In this document: in pieces, positions 8,448-17,291 of the stretch
Numbering within the stretch: position 1 is the first letter of the stretch
Layout of the letters: the number at the start of each line of letters is the position of its first letter
Assembly (NCBI RefSeq): GCF_001469875.2
Contig: NZ_LOPW02000017.1
Location: 251,908-315,907 of the forward strand
Origin: Haloferax marisrubri
GTDB taxonomy: Archaea > Halobacteriota > Halobacteria > Halobacteriales > Haloferacaceae
Reading direction: 5' to 3'
Length of the DNA: 64,000 nucleotides
Notes under the pieces: generated by a model
What the model saw: the letters and a program-made list of their open reading frames with translations, nothing else
The model's database searches: none
What the model was told of the DNA's origin: nothing
Program-made: the position numbers and the translations under genes

Positions 8448-9092
8448 GTGTTCATCCTAGTCAACCTCAAGGCGTACCCGTGTGACCCGATCGAAGTCGC
8501 CACCGCCGCGCGCGACGTGGCCGAGGAGTCCGGCGTCCGCATCGCCGTCTCCCCCCAGGCGGCCGACATCTCCCGCGTCGCCGACACCGGCGTCGAGACG
8601 TGGGCCCAGCACGTCGACCCGAACGGCCACGGCAGCCACACCGGCAGCACCCTCGCCGAGGCCGTCGCCGAGGCCGGCGCGGTCGGCACGCTCATCAACC
8701 ACTCCGAAAAGCGCCTGAAGCTCGCCGACATCGACGGCTCCGTACAGGCCGCCGAGCGAGCGGGCCTCGAAACCTGCGTCTGCGCCAACAACCCCGCCCA
8801 AATCGGCGCGGTCTCCGCGCTCGGCCCCGACTCGGTCGCCGTCGAGCCGCCGGAGCTCATCGGCGGCGACGTCTCCGTCGCGACCGCCGACCCCGGCATC
8901 GTCACCGACGCCGTCGACGCCGCGGCCAACGTGGACGACGACGTGGACGTCTACTGCGGCGCGGGCATCTCGACCGGCGACGACGTGGTGACCGCCGAGG
9001 AACTCGGCGCGTCCGGTATCCTGCTCGCCTCCGGCGTCGCCAAGGCCGACGACCCGCGCGCGGCGCTCGAAGACCTCGTCTCCGGGCTGTAA
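8448..9092 (+). CDS. tpiA: Triosephosphate isomerase
   Basis: The protein has 214 residues, the short archaeal form of the enzyme, against about 250 in bacteria. It interconverts dihydroxyacetone phosphate and glyceraldehyde 3-phosphate in the cytoplasm. Catalytic features are visible: the N-terminal NLKAYP (substrate-binding Lys), NHSEKR (electrophilic His at about residue 83), VEPPELIGG (general base Glu), and the phosphate-binding CGAGIS and [11 protein letters not shown] near the C-terminus. The GTG start is chosen because it begins the conserved [10 protein letters not shown] strand and lies about 28 bp after a TATA box. The gene is transcribed alone. Confidence 0.95.
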   Translation: MFILVNLKAYPCDPIEVATAARDVAEESGVRIAVSPQAADISRVADTGVETWAQHVDPNGHGSHTGSTLAEAVAEAGAVGTLINHSEKRLKLADIDGSVQAAERAGLETCVCANNPAQIGAVSALGPDSVAVEPPELIGGDVSVATADPGIVTDAVDAAANVDDDVDVYCGAGISTGDDVVTAEELGASGILLASGVAKADDPRAALEDLVSGL

Positions 9093-9146
9093 GCGCGTCG
9101 AAAAACCACTCAGACTCCGGCCGACGGCCCGCGTCGCGTCTCGCGT

Positions 9147-10931
9147 CTACTCGCCGTCGGCTTCTTCTTCGACGAACGACGCCTCGATAGCCGCGACCGT
9201 CTCCCGGAGTTCGTCCTCGTCCAAGAGGTCCGCGTACTCGTCGCTCACGAGGTCCGGCAGCGCGTACTCGTACTTCCCGCGGCCGGCGTGGCGGATGAAG
9301 CCCGCGCGGCGGAGCGACCGGTTCCGCCCGTAGGCGAGGTGCTGGTCGCCCGTCTCGCCGGCGGCGACGTGGGCGGCGAGCGGGCCGGAGACGCCGCGCT
9401 CGCGGTAGTGTGCGAGCATCCCGTGGTGCACGTCGCCCAGCGCGCCCACGATTGCGGTCATGCGGTCGACCACGTCGCGGCGGTTCTCCGCGCCCGGCGC
9501 GGGGTGGAGTTCGGCCGGCTCGAAGTCGCCCATCTCGGCGTCCGCCAGCCACGACTCGTCGTCGGCCGGCGGGGCCGCCTCGCTCTCCGTGCCCGCGCCT
9601 CTCGGCCCGCCCGTGCCGTCGGCCGTCGCCTCGCCGCCCTCGGAGAGCAGGCCGTGGGTCGGCCACGGCGGCCCGGAGGGCGCTTCGAGCGGCCGTCGAG
9701 ACAGCGCGTCCGGCGCGTCTCCGGCCCCATCGTCGCCGCCAGTAGACTCGGCATCGGCGTCGGCGGCCGCGTCCGCCACGTCGCCGTCGGTGGCCTCGTT
9801 GTACTCGCCGAGCGCGGCCTGCTTTTCCGTGGGGCGGTTGAGGTTACGGCCGTCGCCGCCGCGGTAGGGCGCTTCGGCCTTCTGGAACATCGCCTGCGCG
9901 AACTGGTCGGCCATCCGAGAGAGGTCACGCGCCTCCTCCAACTCGCGTTCGAGCTGTCGAATCCGCGCGTCCTTCTTGTCTATCTCCTGTCTGAGGTCGG
10001 CGATGCGGCTCTCCTGTCTGGCCTTCTCGTCGGAAATCTCCTTGAGGTCCGAGACGAGGTCGCCGTCGACGGACTTCAGGTCCGGACGCTCGAAGTCGTC
10101 GAGCCCCGGAGTCGCGCCCGCGTCGAACGTCTGTTTCTTGTGGAACTGCACGCGCCGAATCGACTCGGACCAGTCGGTGACGAGGAAGCCCTCGCCGTTG
10201 CCCATGTCCTCGATAGCGTCGGCGTACTCCGAGCCGAGGATTCGCCCGACGACCTTGGTGTCGTTGCGCCACGTGAGGCGGTGCCAGACGAGCCAGTCGC
10301 ACTGGGTGATGAAGTCCTTTTTCACGTCGGCGGGGCGCTGGGAGATGCCGACGACGCCGAGGCCGTGTTTGCGGCCGCGCTTCCCGATTTTGATGAGCAT
10401 CTTGCCCGCCTCGTCCATCCCGCCCTTCTCGGGGATGTACTCGTGGCACTCCTCGATGAGCATCAAAAACGGCTTCTTGAGCTTCTTTTCCTTCGCAAAG
10501 AGGTGTTTTGCGACCTCCGTCACCAGTTCGTCGGAGGCCGCGTCGTCGAGGTAGCCGGACACGTCGAGGATGATGGGAACGTTCTGTTCGAGCGCGAGCG
10601 TGGCGAGTCGCTCCGCGTGCTCGGGGCTCACCTGAATGTCGCACTCGTCGTCGGCCCCGGCGTGGAGCAGTTCGAACTCCTGTTTGAGGCCGTAGTACTC
10701 GCCGTCCGTGTCGACGATGAGCACCGGGAAGTTCGCCGACAGCAGGTTCTCGATGATGACCGACGCCGTGTTCGACTTGCCCGACCCGGACTTGCCCGTG
10801 ACGAACCCCCGGCCGGTGAGGATATCGACCACCGGTAGGTCGACCGTCGTCCCCGGTTCTTCGGTTCCCTCTCCCCCTGGACCGTCGCTGATCTCGGCGA
10901 CCGAGATGGTTTCCGTGTCCGAATCCGTCAT
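9147..10931 (-). CDS. HerA/DUF87-type ATPase
   Basis: A P-loop ATPase of 594 residues. Walker A GKSGSGKSNTAS is at about residue 46, and Walker B PFLMLIEECHEYIP at about 160. An arginine-rich KIGKRGRKHGLGVVGISQRP segment is typical of the HerA/FtsK superfamily. After the core (to about residue 275) there is a coiled coil (about 295-350), a low-complexity acidic region, and a C-terminal globular part (about 480-590) with no domain I recognise. HerA relatives form hexameric DNA-translocating motors, often with the nuclease NurA, but no NurA gene is adjacent. It may pump DNA; specific function unknown. Confidence 0.82.
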   Translation of the reverse strand: MTDSDTETISVAEISDGPGGEGTEEPGTTVDLPVVDILTGRGFVTGKSGSGKSNTASVIIENLLSANFPVLIVDTDGEYYGLKQEFELLHAGADDECDIQVSPEHAERLATLALEQNVPIILDVSGYLDDAASDELVTEVAKHLFAKEKKLKKPFLMLIEECHEYIPEKGGMDEAGKMLIKIGKRGRKHGLGVVGISQRPADVKKDFITQCDWLVWHRLTWRNDTKVVGRILGSEYADAIEDMGNGEGFLVTDWSESIRRVQFHKKQTFDAGATPGLDDFERPDLKSVDGDLVSDLKEISDEKARQESRIADLRQEIDKKDARIRQLERELEEARDLSRMADQFAQAMFQKAEAPYRGGDGRNLNRPTEKQAALGEYNEATDGDVADAAADADAESTGGDDGAGDAPDALSRRPLEAPSGPPWPTHGLLSEGGEATADGTGGPRGAGTESEAAPPADDESWLADAEMGDFEPAELHPAPGAENRRDVVDRMTAIVGALGDVHHGMLAHYRERGVSGPLAAHVAAGETGDQHLAYGRNRSLRRAGFIRHAGRGKYEYALPDLVSDEYADLLDEDELRETVAAIEASFVEEEADGE

Positions 10932-10994
10932 CCGATTTGGTGGACTCCCTCGGACGCCATAGTTCCTCCCCCTCGCCCCGTCGGTCCCGGGGAC

Positions 10995-12314
10995 TCAGTC
11001 GAACTCGACGAGCGACGACTGCCCCTCGTGCGAGCGGTCTCCACCCCCGGCCTTTGGGGGCTCGTCGTCGCTGGCGTCGTCGGCTCGGTCGTCGCTGACG
11101 CGGCCATCGGGGTTGTCGTCGTCGCCGCCAGCCCCGGCCGACTCCCAGCCGTCGAGACTCGACTGGTCGGCGTCCGCGAAGGAGAGCTTCGAGACGCGGA
11201 CCCCGAGCTTTCGGACGGTCGTCTCTTCGAACTCGGCGTCGAGTAAGTCGAGCGCGACCGACTCGACGAGTTCCGGGTCGTCCACGGGCCCGGAAAGCGA
11301 CGTCGCCCGCGTGTTGATGTCGAACGGCGGGACGACCACCTTGATACCGATGGTCCGGTACATCGCCCCGCGAGAGTTCGCGCGGTCGGCCACGTCGGCC
11401 GCGAGCGCGCGGACGACCTCCCGCTTGTCCTCGATGTCGTCGGTCGGTTCGGTGAACGCCGACTCTCGCGAGAGGCTCTTGGGCCGGCCCGTCGGCGTGA
11501 CCGTCCGGTCGTCGTAACCGCGGGCCCGCTCGTGGAGTTCGCGGCCGCGCGAGCCGAACTCGGCTTCGAGGACCGAGGCGTCGGCCTCGGCGAGGTCGCC
11601 CGCCGTGTCGATGCCGAGCGAGCCGAGCTTTCGGGCCGTCACGGGGCCGACGCCGTGGACCTCCTCGACCGGGATGGGCGCGAGGAACGACCGCACCTCG
11701 CCGGGGCGGACGACGACCAGCCCGTCGGGCTTGTCGAAGTCGGAGGCGATTTTCGCGGTCGACATGTTCGGCGCGACGCCGATGGAGGCCGCGACGCCGA
11801 CCTCGCGGGCGATGCGCTGTTTCACGTAGCGGGCGAAGCCCTCCGCCAGCGTCCGGTCGCCGGAGGCCGCGAGGTCCCACGCGGTCCGGTCGGTCACGTC
11901 GAGATAGGCCTCGTCGATGCTCACCTCGCGGACCACGTCGGCGCAGTCGTGGAGAATCGCCTTCACGTCGGCGGCGACCTCCTTGTAGAACTCGAGGTCG
12001 ACGGTGCGGTAGCGGCCCGCGGCCGCGGGGTCGTCGTCGGGGCCAAGGTCCTCGATTCGCGGGAGGCGTTCGAGCGCGGTCGAAATCGGCTGGGCGCTCT
12101 CGACGCCGAACTCGCGGGCCTCGTAGCTCGCCGTGGCGACCGCGCCGTGGCCCTCGCCGGGTTCGTAGCCCATGCCGACGACCACCGGCTCGCCTTCGAG
12201 TTCGGGCTCGCGCAGGCGCTCGCAGGCGGCGTAAAAACAGTCCATATCGACGTGAAGGACGATGCTGTCGGGGCCGTCGTCGGCGGTCGTACCCGGCAAC
12301 GTCTCCTCCGCCAT
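10995..12314 (-). CDS. dinB: DNA polymerase IV (Y-family translesion polymerase)
   Basis: A 439-residue error-prone polymerase. The palm motif HVDMDCFYAACERL and the catalytic SIDEAYLD motif are intact. Little-finger and thumb signatures follow (VHGVGPVTARKLGSLGI, a helix-hairpin-helix). The C-terminus ends QSSLVEFD, a good PCNA-interacting peptide (QxxLxxF), so it should be tethered to the sliding clamp. The residues before it form an acidic disordered linker (about 385-430). It is transcribed toward the HerA-like gene with a gap of 63 bp. A perfect 12-bp palindrome lies in its promoter region at 12340-12351. Confidence 0.94.
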   Translation of the reverse strand: MAEETLPGTTADDGPDSIVLHVDMDCFYAACERLREPELEGEPVVVGMGYEPGEGHGAVATASYEAREFGVESAQPISTALERLPRIEDLGPDDDPAAAGRYRTVDLEFYKEVAADVKAILHDCADVVREVSIDEAYLDVTDRTAWDLAASGDRTLAEGFARYVKQRIAREVGVAASIGVAPNMSTAKIASDFDKPDGLVVVRPGEVRSFLAPIPVEEVHGVGPVTARKLGSLGIDTAGDLAEADASVLEAEFGSRGRELHERARGYDDRTVTPTGRPKSLSRESAFTEPTDDIEDKREVVRALAADVADRANSRGAMYRTIGIKVVVPPFDINTRATSLSGPVDDPELVESVALDLLDAEFEETTVRKLGVRVSKLSFADADQSSLDGWESAGAGGDDDNPDGRVSDDRADDASDDEPPKAGGGDRSHEGQSSLVEFD

Positions 12315-12339
12315 GGTCGAACGGACGGGCGCGACGTAC

Positions 12340-12351
12340 CTGAAGCTTCAG
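12340..12351 (-). promoter_or_regulatory. Palindrome in the dinB promoter (candidate operator)
   Basis: CTGAAGCTTCAG is a perfect 12-bp palindrome centred 31 bp before the dinB start codon, where the TATA element is expected. A protein bound here would block assembly of the transcription complex. No such site is recognised by me from known haloarchaeal regulators. Confidence 0.4.
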
Positions 12352-12405
12352 ATAGCGCGGCGAAAGTGAAACGAGAGCGGAAGGACGCGGCGAGCCGGTC
12401 GCAAT

Positions 12406-12440
12406 CGGTCGTCGTCGGTCGTCGTCGGTCGTCGTCGGTC
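12406..12440 (+). repeat. 10-bp tandem repeat between lrp and dinB
   Basis: Three identical copies of GTCGTCGGTC (12411-12440) preceded by a partial CGGTC. The array lies between the stop of the Lrp-type gene and the dinB promoter, both on the minus strand. No coding function is seen. Confidence 0.85.
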
Positions 12441-12443
12441 GCG

Positions 12444-12872
12444 TTACTTCAGTCGCTCCTGCAGGAACGAGGGGTGCGCGGCCGTGACGCCGTCGATAGA
12501 CAGAATCTCGTCGGAGATGACGTCGCCGAGGGAGTCGCCGTCGACGGCGCGGACCTCGGCCATCAGCATGTGGTCGCCGGAGGACGTGTAGAGCGCCTCG
12601 ACCGAGTCGAGTTCCTTGAGGATGCGCGTGACTTCGACGTAGCGCTCGCTGGTCGCGTCGATGCCGACCATGGCGATGGACTGCCCGGCGAGTTTCTTCG
12701 GGTCGATGTCGGCGGAGTAGCCGATGATGACGCCGTCGTCTTCGAGTTTGCGGATGTACTTTCGGACCGTCGGCTTCGACACGCCCGCCCGGTCTGCAAT
12801 CTGGGCGTACGACGCTTTCGCGTCTTGCTCCAAGACGGCGAGGATGCGTCCCTCCGTGGACGTGGTTTCCAT
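12444..12872 (-). CDS. Lrp/AsnC-family transcriptional regulator
   Basis: The protein has 142 residues. An N-terminal winged helix-turn-helix (ILAVLEQDAKASYAQIADRAGVSKPTVRKYIRKLEDDGVI) is followed by a RAM/AsnC ligand-binding domain (about 65-142) with the GDHMLMAEV strand. ATG 12872 is preferred over an in-frame GTG 18 bp upstream, because a TATA-like GATATTTTT near 12897-12904 puts the transcription start at about 12873. It lies downstream of porAB in the same orientation with 118 bp between, so it could sense amino acids or 2-oxoacids and regulate that operon; this is inference. Confidence 0.9.
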   Translation of the reverse strand: METTSTEGRILAVLEQDAKASYAQIADRAGVSKPTVRKYIRKLEDDGVIIGYSADIDPKKLAGQSIAMVGIDATSERYVEVTRILKELDSVEALYTSSGDHMLMAEVRAVDGDSLGDVISDEILSIDGVTAAHPSFLQERLK

Positions 12873-12990
12873 GCCCGTTGGTTTTTGCACGGGAGAAAAA
12901 TATCTTGCGAATCCGAAAAGGGTTCTCGGTCACATCGAACCGGCGCGGCCGCCGGCCGAAAACCGAGCGCCGACTGCGGCGTCGTCGGCG

Positions 12991-13929
12991 TTACTTGTGC
13001 TTGTCGAGGAAGTTATCGAACGTCCGCTCCCACTCGTAAGAGTCGTCGAAGTAGCGCTCCGCGAGCGGCTCTTCGGGCATCTCGCCGATGCGCTGTTTCT
13101 CCTGCTGGTAGGACGGGCGGTCTTCGTCGACGTAGTACCGGCCGGTGAGGACGGTGCCCTCGTGGAGGGCGTTCTCCGTCTCGAACATCATCTCGGAGGC
13201 TTCCGAGCGGTCCGTGTTGTCGAACTCGTAGTCGTCGGAGTCGTTGATGTCGATGTACGGGACGTACTGACGGGCGTCCTTGTTCCACGTCGGACACTGC
13301 GTGAGGAAGTCAACGTGGGAGAAGCCGTCGTGCTGGATGGCTTCCACGATGATGTCCTTCGCCTGGTTCGGGTTGACGGCGGCCGTCCGCGCGACGTACG
13401 ACGCCCCGGCGTTCAGGGACATCGAGAGCGGGCGGAGCGGCGTCTTGGCCGAGCCGTGGGGCTGGGTCTTCGACTTGTGACCCATCGGCGACGTGGGCGA
13501 GGTCTGGCCCTTCGTGAGGCCGAAGATCTCGTTGTTGAACACGATGTAGGTGATGTCGTGGTTCTCACGAGCGGTGTGCATGAAGTGGTTGCCACCGATG
13601 CCGTAGCCGTCACCGTCACCGCCGGCGGCGACCACGGTCAGGCCGGGGTTCGCCAACTTCGCGGCGCGGGCGATGGGCAGCGAGCGGCCGTGGATGGTGT
13701 GGAAGCCGTAGCTGTTGAAGTAGCTGTTGAGCTTGCCGGAACAGCCGATACCGGTCGTCACCATCATCTCGTCGGGCGAGAGGCCGAGTTCGGCCGCCGC
13801 GCCTTTGAGCGCCTTGAGGACACCGAAGTCACCACAGCCCGGACACCACGTCGGCTGGGGTTCGAGTCCGGGGGTGAACTCGTTTTGGTCCTGCTCCGTT
13901 TCTTCACCGATTGCGCTGAATGCACTCAT
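12991..13929 (-). CDS. porB: Pyruvate:ferredoxin oxidoreductase, beta subunit
   Basis: The protein has 312 residues and carries the thiamine diphosphate site. The motif GDGDGYGIGGNHFMHTARENHDITYIVFNNEIFGLT is the TPP-binding GDG...NN fold. Conserved cysteines WCPGCGDFG and GIGCSGK fit the family. The enzyme, a two-subunit type in haloarchaea, oxidatively decarboxylates pyruvate to acetyl-CoA with reduction of ferredoxin in the cytoplasm. It follows porA by 3 bp, so the two are one operon. A 2-oxoglutarate specificity cannot be fully excluded from sequence alone, but the N-terminal and central sequence match what I know of haloarchaeal Por. Confidence 0.9.
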   Translation of the reverse strand: MSAFSAIGEETEQDQNEFTPGLEPQPTWCPGCGDFGVLKALKGAAAELGLSPDEMMVTTGIGCSGKLNSYFNSYGFHTIHGRSLPIARAAKLANPGLTVVAAGGDGDGYGIGGNHFMHTARENHDITYIVFNNEIFGLTKGQTSPTSPMGHKSKTQPHGSAKTPLRPLSMSLNAGASYVARTAAVNPNQAKDIIVEAIQHDGFSHVDFLTQCPTWNKDARQYVPYIDINDSDDYEFDNTDRSEASEMMFETENALHEGTVLTGRYYVDEDRPSYQQEKQRIGEMPEEPLAERYFDDSYEWERTFDNFLDKHK

Positions 13930-13932
13930 GAT

Positions 13933-15828
13933 TTATTCACCCACCTTGGGGACGAACTTCGTGCGGTTGTCTGGGAGCTCCTCGCCTTCGAGGAGCGCCG
14001 TCTCGAAGCCCTCGACGATGTCGGCGGGCTCGAACGGGTTGCCGTTGTACTTGAGGAGACTCGACATCTGGTCGCCGTAACCACCGAGTTCCTTGGAGAT
14101 GAGTCCGCGGAACTGGGCGGAGGCCGTCATCTCGACGACGAGCGCCTCGTCGACGCTGTCGAGGAAGTCCGCGACCTGCTGTTTCGGGAACGGCATCATC
14201 TCGGAGACGCCGAGGACCTTGACCGAGTGGCCCTTCTCGTTGAGAACGTCTGCGGCCTCTTCGACGGTGCCCTGCTGGCTGCCGAAGGTGATGAGGCCGA
14301 GGTCGGCGTCCTCGTCGCCGTGGACCGTGTTGAACTCGCCGTCGGCGTCGAGTTCGGCACGGATGTTGTCGACCTTCTGCATGCGGCGGTTCATCTGCGC
14401 GACGCGGTTCTCGGGGGACTCCGAGATGTGACCCGCGGGCATGTGCTCGTTACCCGTGGCGAGGTAACGACCGCCCTTCTGGCCCGGCAGCGAACGCGGC
14501 GAGACGCCGTTTTCGGTGTCGTGCTGGAAGCGCTGGTACTTGCCGGAGTCGTCGTGCGGCGCGTCTTCGAGTTCCGCTTCCGTCAGGACCGAGCCGAGGT
14601 CGGCGTTCGGCTCCTCGTCGAAGACCGACGCCGGGACGTTCGTGAGTTCGCCGCCGAGCTTCTGGTCGTAGAGGACGATGGACGGAATCTGGTACTCGTA
14701 GGCGATCTGGAACGCCTTGCGCGTCTGGTAGTACGCCTCGGCGGCGTTACCGGGCGCGAAGACGATGCGGTGGGAGTCGCCCTGCGAGGTGTACAGGACG
14801 TGCTCGAGGTCGGACTGCTCGGGCTTCGTCGGCATACCCGTCGAGGGACCGGCGCGCATGGCCTCGACGAGGACGAGCGGCGTCTCGGTGATCTCCGCGA
14901 GACCGAGCGGCTCGGACATGAGCGAGAAGCCGCCACCGGAGGACCCGGACATCGCCTTGACGCCCGCGTGGGAGGCACCGATTGCCAGCGCGGCGGCGGC
15001 GATTTCGTCCTCCACCTGCTCGGAGATGCCGCCGAGTTCGGGGAGGTTCTGGGTCATGATGGTGAAGACTTCCGTCCACGGGGTCATCGGGTAGCCCGCG
15101 ATGAAGCGGCAGCCTTCGTCGATGGCACCGTACGCGATGGCGTCGGAGCCGGAGAGAAGCACCTGCTCTTCGTCGTGTTCGCCGGTCGGCGCGGACACGT
15201 CGGGAGCCTCGACGTCGTACTCCTCTTGGACCATCTCGTAGGCGTCGTCGAAGACGGTCAGGTTCGGTTCGAGAATCTTGTCCGGCATCGCGTCCGACAT
15301 CAGGCTCTTGATGACGTCGGGTTCGATGTCGGCGATGGCGCACGTGACGGCGACACCGGCGGTGTTGCGCATGACCTCGCGACCGTGTTCGCGGGCGATG
15401 GTGCGCAGGTCGATGTCGTAGACGTGCCAGTCGTTCTCCTCGACGCGCTCGTCGAAGTCCTCGATTTCGGAGGCGTCGAGCAGACCGGAGTCGTAGACGA
15501 TGACGCCGCCTTCGTTGAGTTCGTCGAGGTTCTCCGAGAGCGGCTTGATCTCCTCGTTGCCGTAGTAGGCACCCTCGCTCGGGTTCCGGGCGAAGGAGTC
15601 ACCGAGGGCGAGGAGGAAGTTGTACCCGTCGCCGCGAGACTTGACGGGGTCGGCGCTGACGCGCACTTCCGTGTACGTGTGGCCACCGCGGATGCGCGAT
15701 GGATAGTGTCGATGCGTGAAAACGTGTAGCCCCGCTCGCATCAGGGCTTTGGCGAAGTTCTGGCTCGTCGAGGCGATACCGTCACCGGAACCCCCTGCGA
15801 TACGCCAGATAAGTTCGTGGTCAGTCAT
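13933..15828 (-). CDS. porA: Pyruvate:ferredoxin oxidoreductase, alpha subunit (gamma-alpha fusion)
   Basis: A 631-residue subunit with two parts. Residues about 1-180 form the gamma domain (WRIAGGSGDGIASTSQNF, FTHRHYPSRIRGGHTY). Residues about 200-631 form the alpha pyrimidine-binding domain (EQVLLSGSDAIAYGAIDEGC, AGYPMTPWTEVF, SGSSGGGFSLMSEPLGLAEITETPLV). This fused gamma-alpha form paired with a beta subunit is the haloarchaeal arrangement. It is the promoter-proximal gene of porAB. A TATA element at 15882-15889 gives a leader of about 30 nt, so unlike most genes here it is not leaderless. Confidence 0.92.
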   Translation of the reverse strand: MTDHELIWRIAGGSGDGIASTSQNFAKALMRAGLHVFTHRHYPSRIRGGHTYTEVRVSADPVKSRGDGYNFLLALGDSFARNPSEGAYYGNEEIKPLSENLDELNEGGVIVYDSGLLDASEIEDFDERVEENDWHVYDIDLRTIAREHGREVMRNTAGVAVTCAIADIEPDVIKSLMSDAMPDKILEPNLTVFDDAYEMVQEEYDVEAPDVSAPTGEHDEEQVLLSGSDAIAYGAIDEGCRFIAGYPMTPWTEVFTIMTQNLPELGGISEQVEDEIAAAALAIGASHAGVKAMSGSSGGGFSLMSEPLGLAEITETPLVLVEAMRAGPSTGMPTKPEQSDLEHVLYTSQGDSHRIVFAPGNAAEAYYQTRKAFQIAYEYQIPSIVLYDQKLGGELTNVPASVFDEEPNADLGSVLTEAELEDAPHDDSGKYQRFQHDTENGVSPRSLPGQKGGRYLATGNEHMPAGHISESPENRVAQMNRRMQKVDNIRAELDADGEFNTVHGDEDADLGLITFGSQQGTVEEAADVLNEKGHSVKVLGVSEMMPFPKQQVADFLDSVDEALVVEMTASAQFRGLISKELGGYGDQMSSLLKYNGNPFEPADIVEGFETALLEGEELPDNRTKFVPKVGE

Positions 15829-15881
15829 ATGTTGAGCTCACGGCCCCGCTGGGGCGCTACCTGAAAAGTTGGGGAGGGTCC

Positions 15882-15889
15882 GATTAAAG
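15882..15889 (-). promoter_or_regulatory. Promoter of porAB
   Basis: Read on the minus strand, CTTTAATC is the nearest TATA-like element to porA; initiation is expected near 15859. The gap 15829-16027 is exceptionally AT-rich for this genome around 15880-15950 and has further TATA-like words (TTTAACAATATTAAG). It also holds a small GGGGC/GCCCC hairpin in the leader (15843-15855). No gene is seen in this gap. Confidence 0.45.
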
Positions 15890-16027
15890 ACTTTGCTATG
15901 GATTAACAAGGAAAGATAATGAAGGACTTAATATTGTTAAACTGACTCACCCTCCCACCATCGAAAGTGGACGAACGGGCTATCACGCCCACGGAATAGA
16001 GTGAACGATAACTCGGAATCGGATTCG

Positions 16028-17185
16028 CTACTCGTTGTCGGGACTCGACGGGTGGTACGGGGTGTCGTACTCGCCGGCCTGCCCGTCGAGCCGGTCGGGG
16101 TTGATGCGTCCGCCGAGGAGCATGAAGTCGAGGACGGTCACGTAGAGCATCGCCTCGACGACCGGGACGCCGCGGGGCGGGAGCACGGGGTCGTGCCGAC
16201 CGACGACCTGAATCTCCTTTTCCTCGCCGGTCTCCCAGTCGACGGTCCGCTGTTTCTTCGGGATGGACGTGGGCGCGTGGAGCGTCAGTTCGCCGTACAC
16301 CGGTTCGCCGGTCGTGATGCCGCCCTGGATGCCGCCGTGTTTGTTGCCGACGGGGCGGGGGTCGCCCTCCTCGTCGAACTCCCAGTTCTCGTTGCGGTCG
16401 TGGCCGGTCCACTCGCGGGCCTCGCGGCCGAGGCCGAACTCGAAGGCCGTCGCCGCCGGCACCGACATGAGCGCCTGTCCGAGCCGCGCCGAGAAGGAGT
16501 CGAACCGCGGCGCGCCGAGGCCGCGCGGGACGCCCTGCGCCTCGAAGTAAATCGAGCCGCCGATGGAGTCGCCTTCCTTCTGGTACTCCTCGATGAGTTC
16601 CTGCATCTCCGCCGCCGTCTCGGGGTGCGCACACCGCACGTCGTTTTCCTCCGTGTGCTCGCGCAGGTCGTCGAAGGAGACCTCCGGCGCTTCCACGTCG
16701 CCGATTTGGTTCACGTGCGCCTTGATTTCGATGTCGTAGTCGCTCTGCTCGATGACCTGCTTCGCCACCGCGCCGGCGGCGACCCAGTTCACCGTCTCGC
16801 GCGCCGAGGAGCGACCGCCGCCGCCCCAGTTGCGCGTGCCGAACTTCGCCGAGTACGTGAAGTCGCCGTGGGAGGGCCGCGGCGCGGTCACGTAGGGCTC
16901 GTACTTGCCCGAACGGGCGTCCTTGTTCTGGACGACCATCCCGATGGGCGTGCCCGTCGTGTAGCCGTCCTGCACGCCGGAGTTGACGACGACGGCGTCC
17001 GGTTCGCCGCGACTCGTCGTAATCATCGACTGGCCCGGCTTCCGTCGGTCCAGTTCGTGCTGTACGTCCTCGACCGACAGCTCCACGCCGGCGGGACAGC
17101 CGGACACCGTGACGCCCATCGCGTCGCCGTGGCTCTCGCCGTAGGTGGTCATCTGAAAGAGACGACCGAATTCGTTGCCATTCAT
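16028..17185 (-). CDS. aroC: Chorismate synthase
   Basis: The protein has 385 residues, normal length. It converts 5-enolpyruvylshikimate 3-phosphate to chorismate using reduced FMN. Signatures are present in order: GESHGDAMGVTVSGCPAG at the N-terminus, RPSHGDFTYSAKFGTRNWGGGGRSSARET in the middle, and the C-terminal HDPVLPPRGVPVVEAM. ATG 17185 lies 27 bp after a TATA-like element (ACTAAATGGG, 17208-17217), so it is leaderless and the start is well supported. It is a single-gene unit; aroA, tyrA, aroK and a chorismate mutase gene are scattered over the next 17 kb. Confidence 0.96.
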   Translation of the reverse strand: MNGNEFGRLFQMTTYGESHGDAMGVTVSGCPAGVELSVEDVQHELDRRKPGQSMITTSRGEPDAVVVNSGVQDGYTTGTPIGMVVQNKDARSGKYEPYVTAPRPSHGDFTYSAKFGTRNWGGGGRSSARETVNWVAAGAVAKQVIEQSDYDIEIKAHVNQIGDVEAPEVSFDDLREHTEENDVRCAHPETAAEMQELIEEYQKEGDSIGGSIYFEAQGVPRGLGAPRFDSFSARLGQALMSVPAATAFEFGLGREAREWTGHDRNENWEFDEEGDPRPVGNKHGGIQGGITTGEPVYGELTLHAPTSIPKKQRTVDWETGEEKEIQVVGRHDPVLPPRGVPVVEAMLYVTVLDFMLLGGRINPDRLDGQAGEYDTPYHPSSPDNE

Positions 17186-17291
17186 TACCCGCCCCTCGGG
17201 TGGCCGCCCATTTAGTGTTTGTAGAAAGGTGCAATCGTGGGCGGGGGTTCGGCGACCCCACGTTCATAGTCGATGCCGACGAATCCGCCGT

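Noticed and set aside
13855-13870. A GGTTCGAGTCC word resembling a tRNA T-loop
   Set aside because: It lies inside porB with no cloverleaf partners or acceptor stem around it. No tRNA or rRNA was found anywhere else in the window.
12724-15729. Plus-strand frame of about 1000 codons across porAB
   Set aside because: It is the antisense of porA and porB, whose thiamine-binding and pyruvate-site motifs are unmistakable.
16384-16500. GC-rich repeated codon pattern in chorismate synthase suggesting a repeat
   Set aside because: The pattern is normal codon bias (GCC, GAC, CGC) in a conserved coding sequence, not a tandem repeat.
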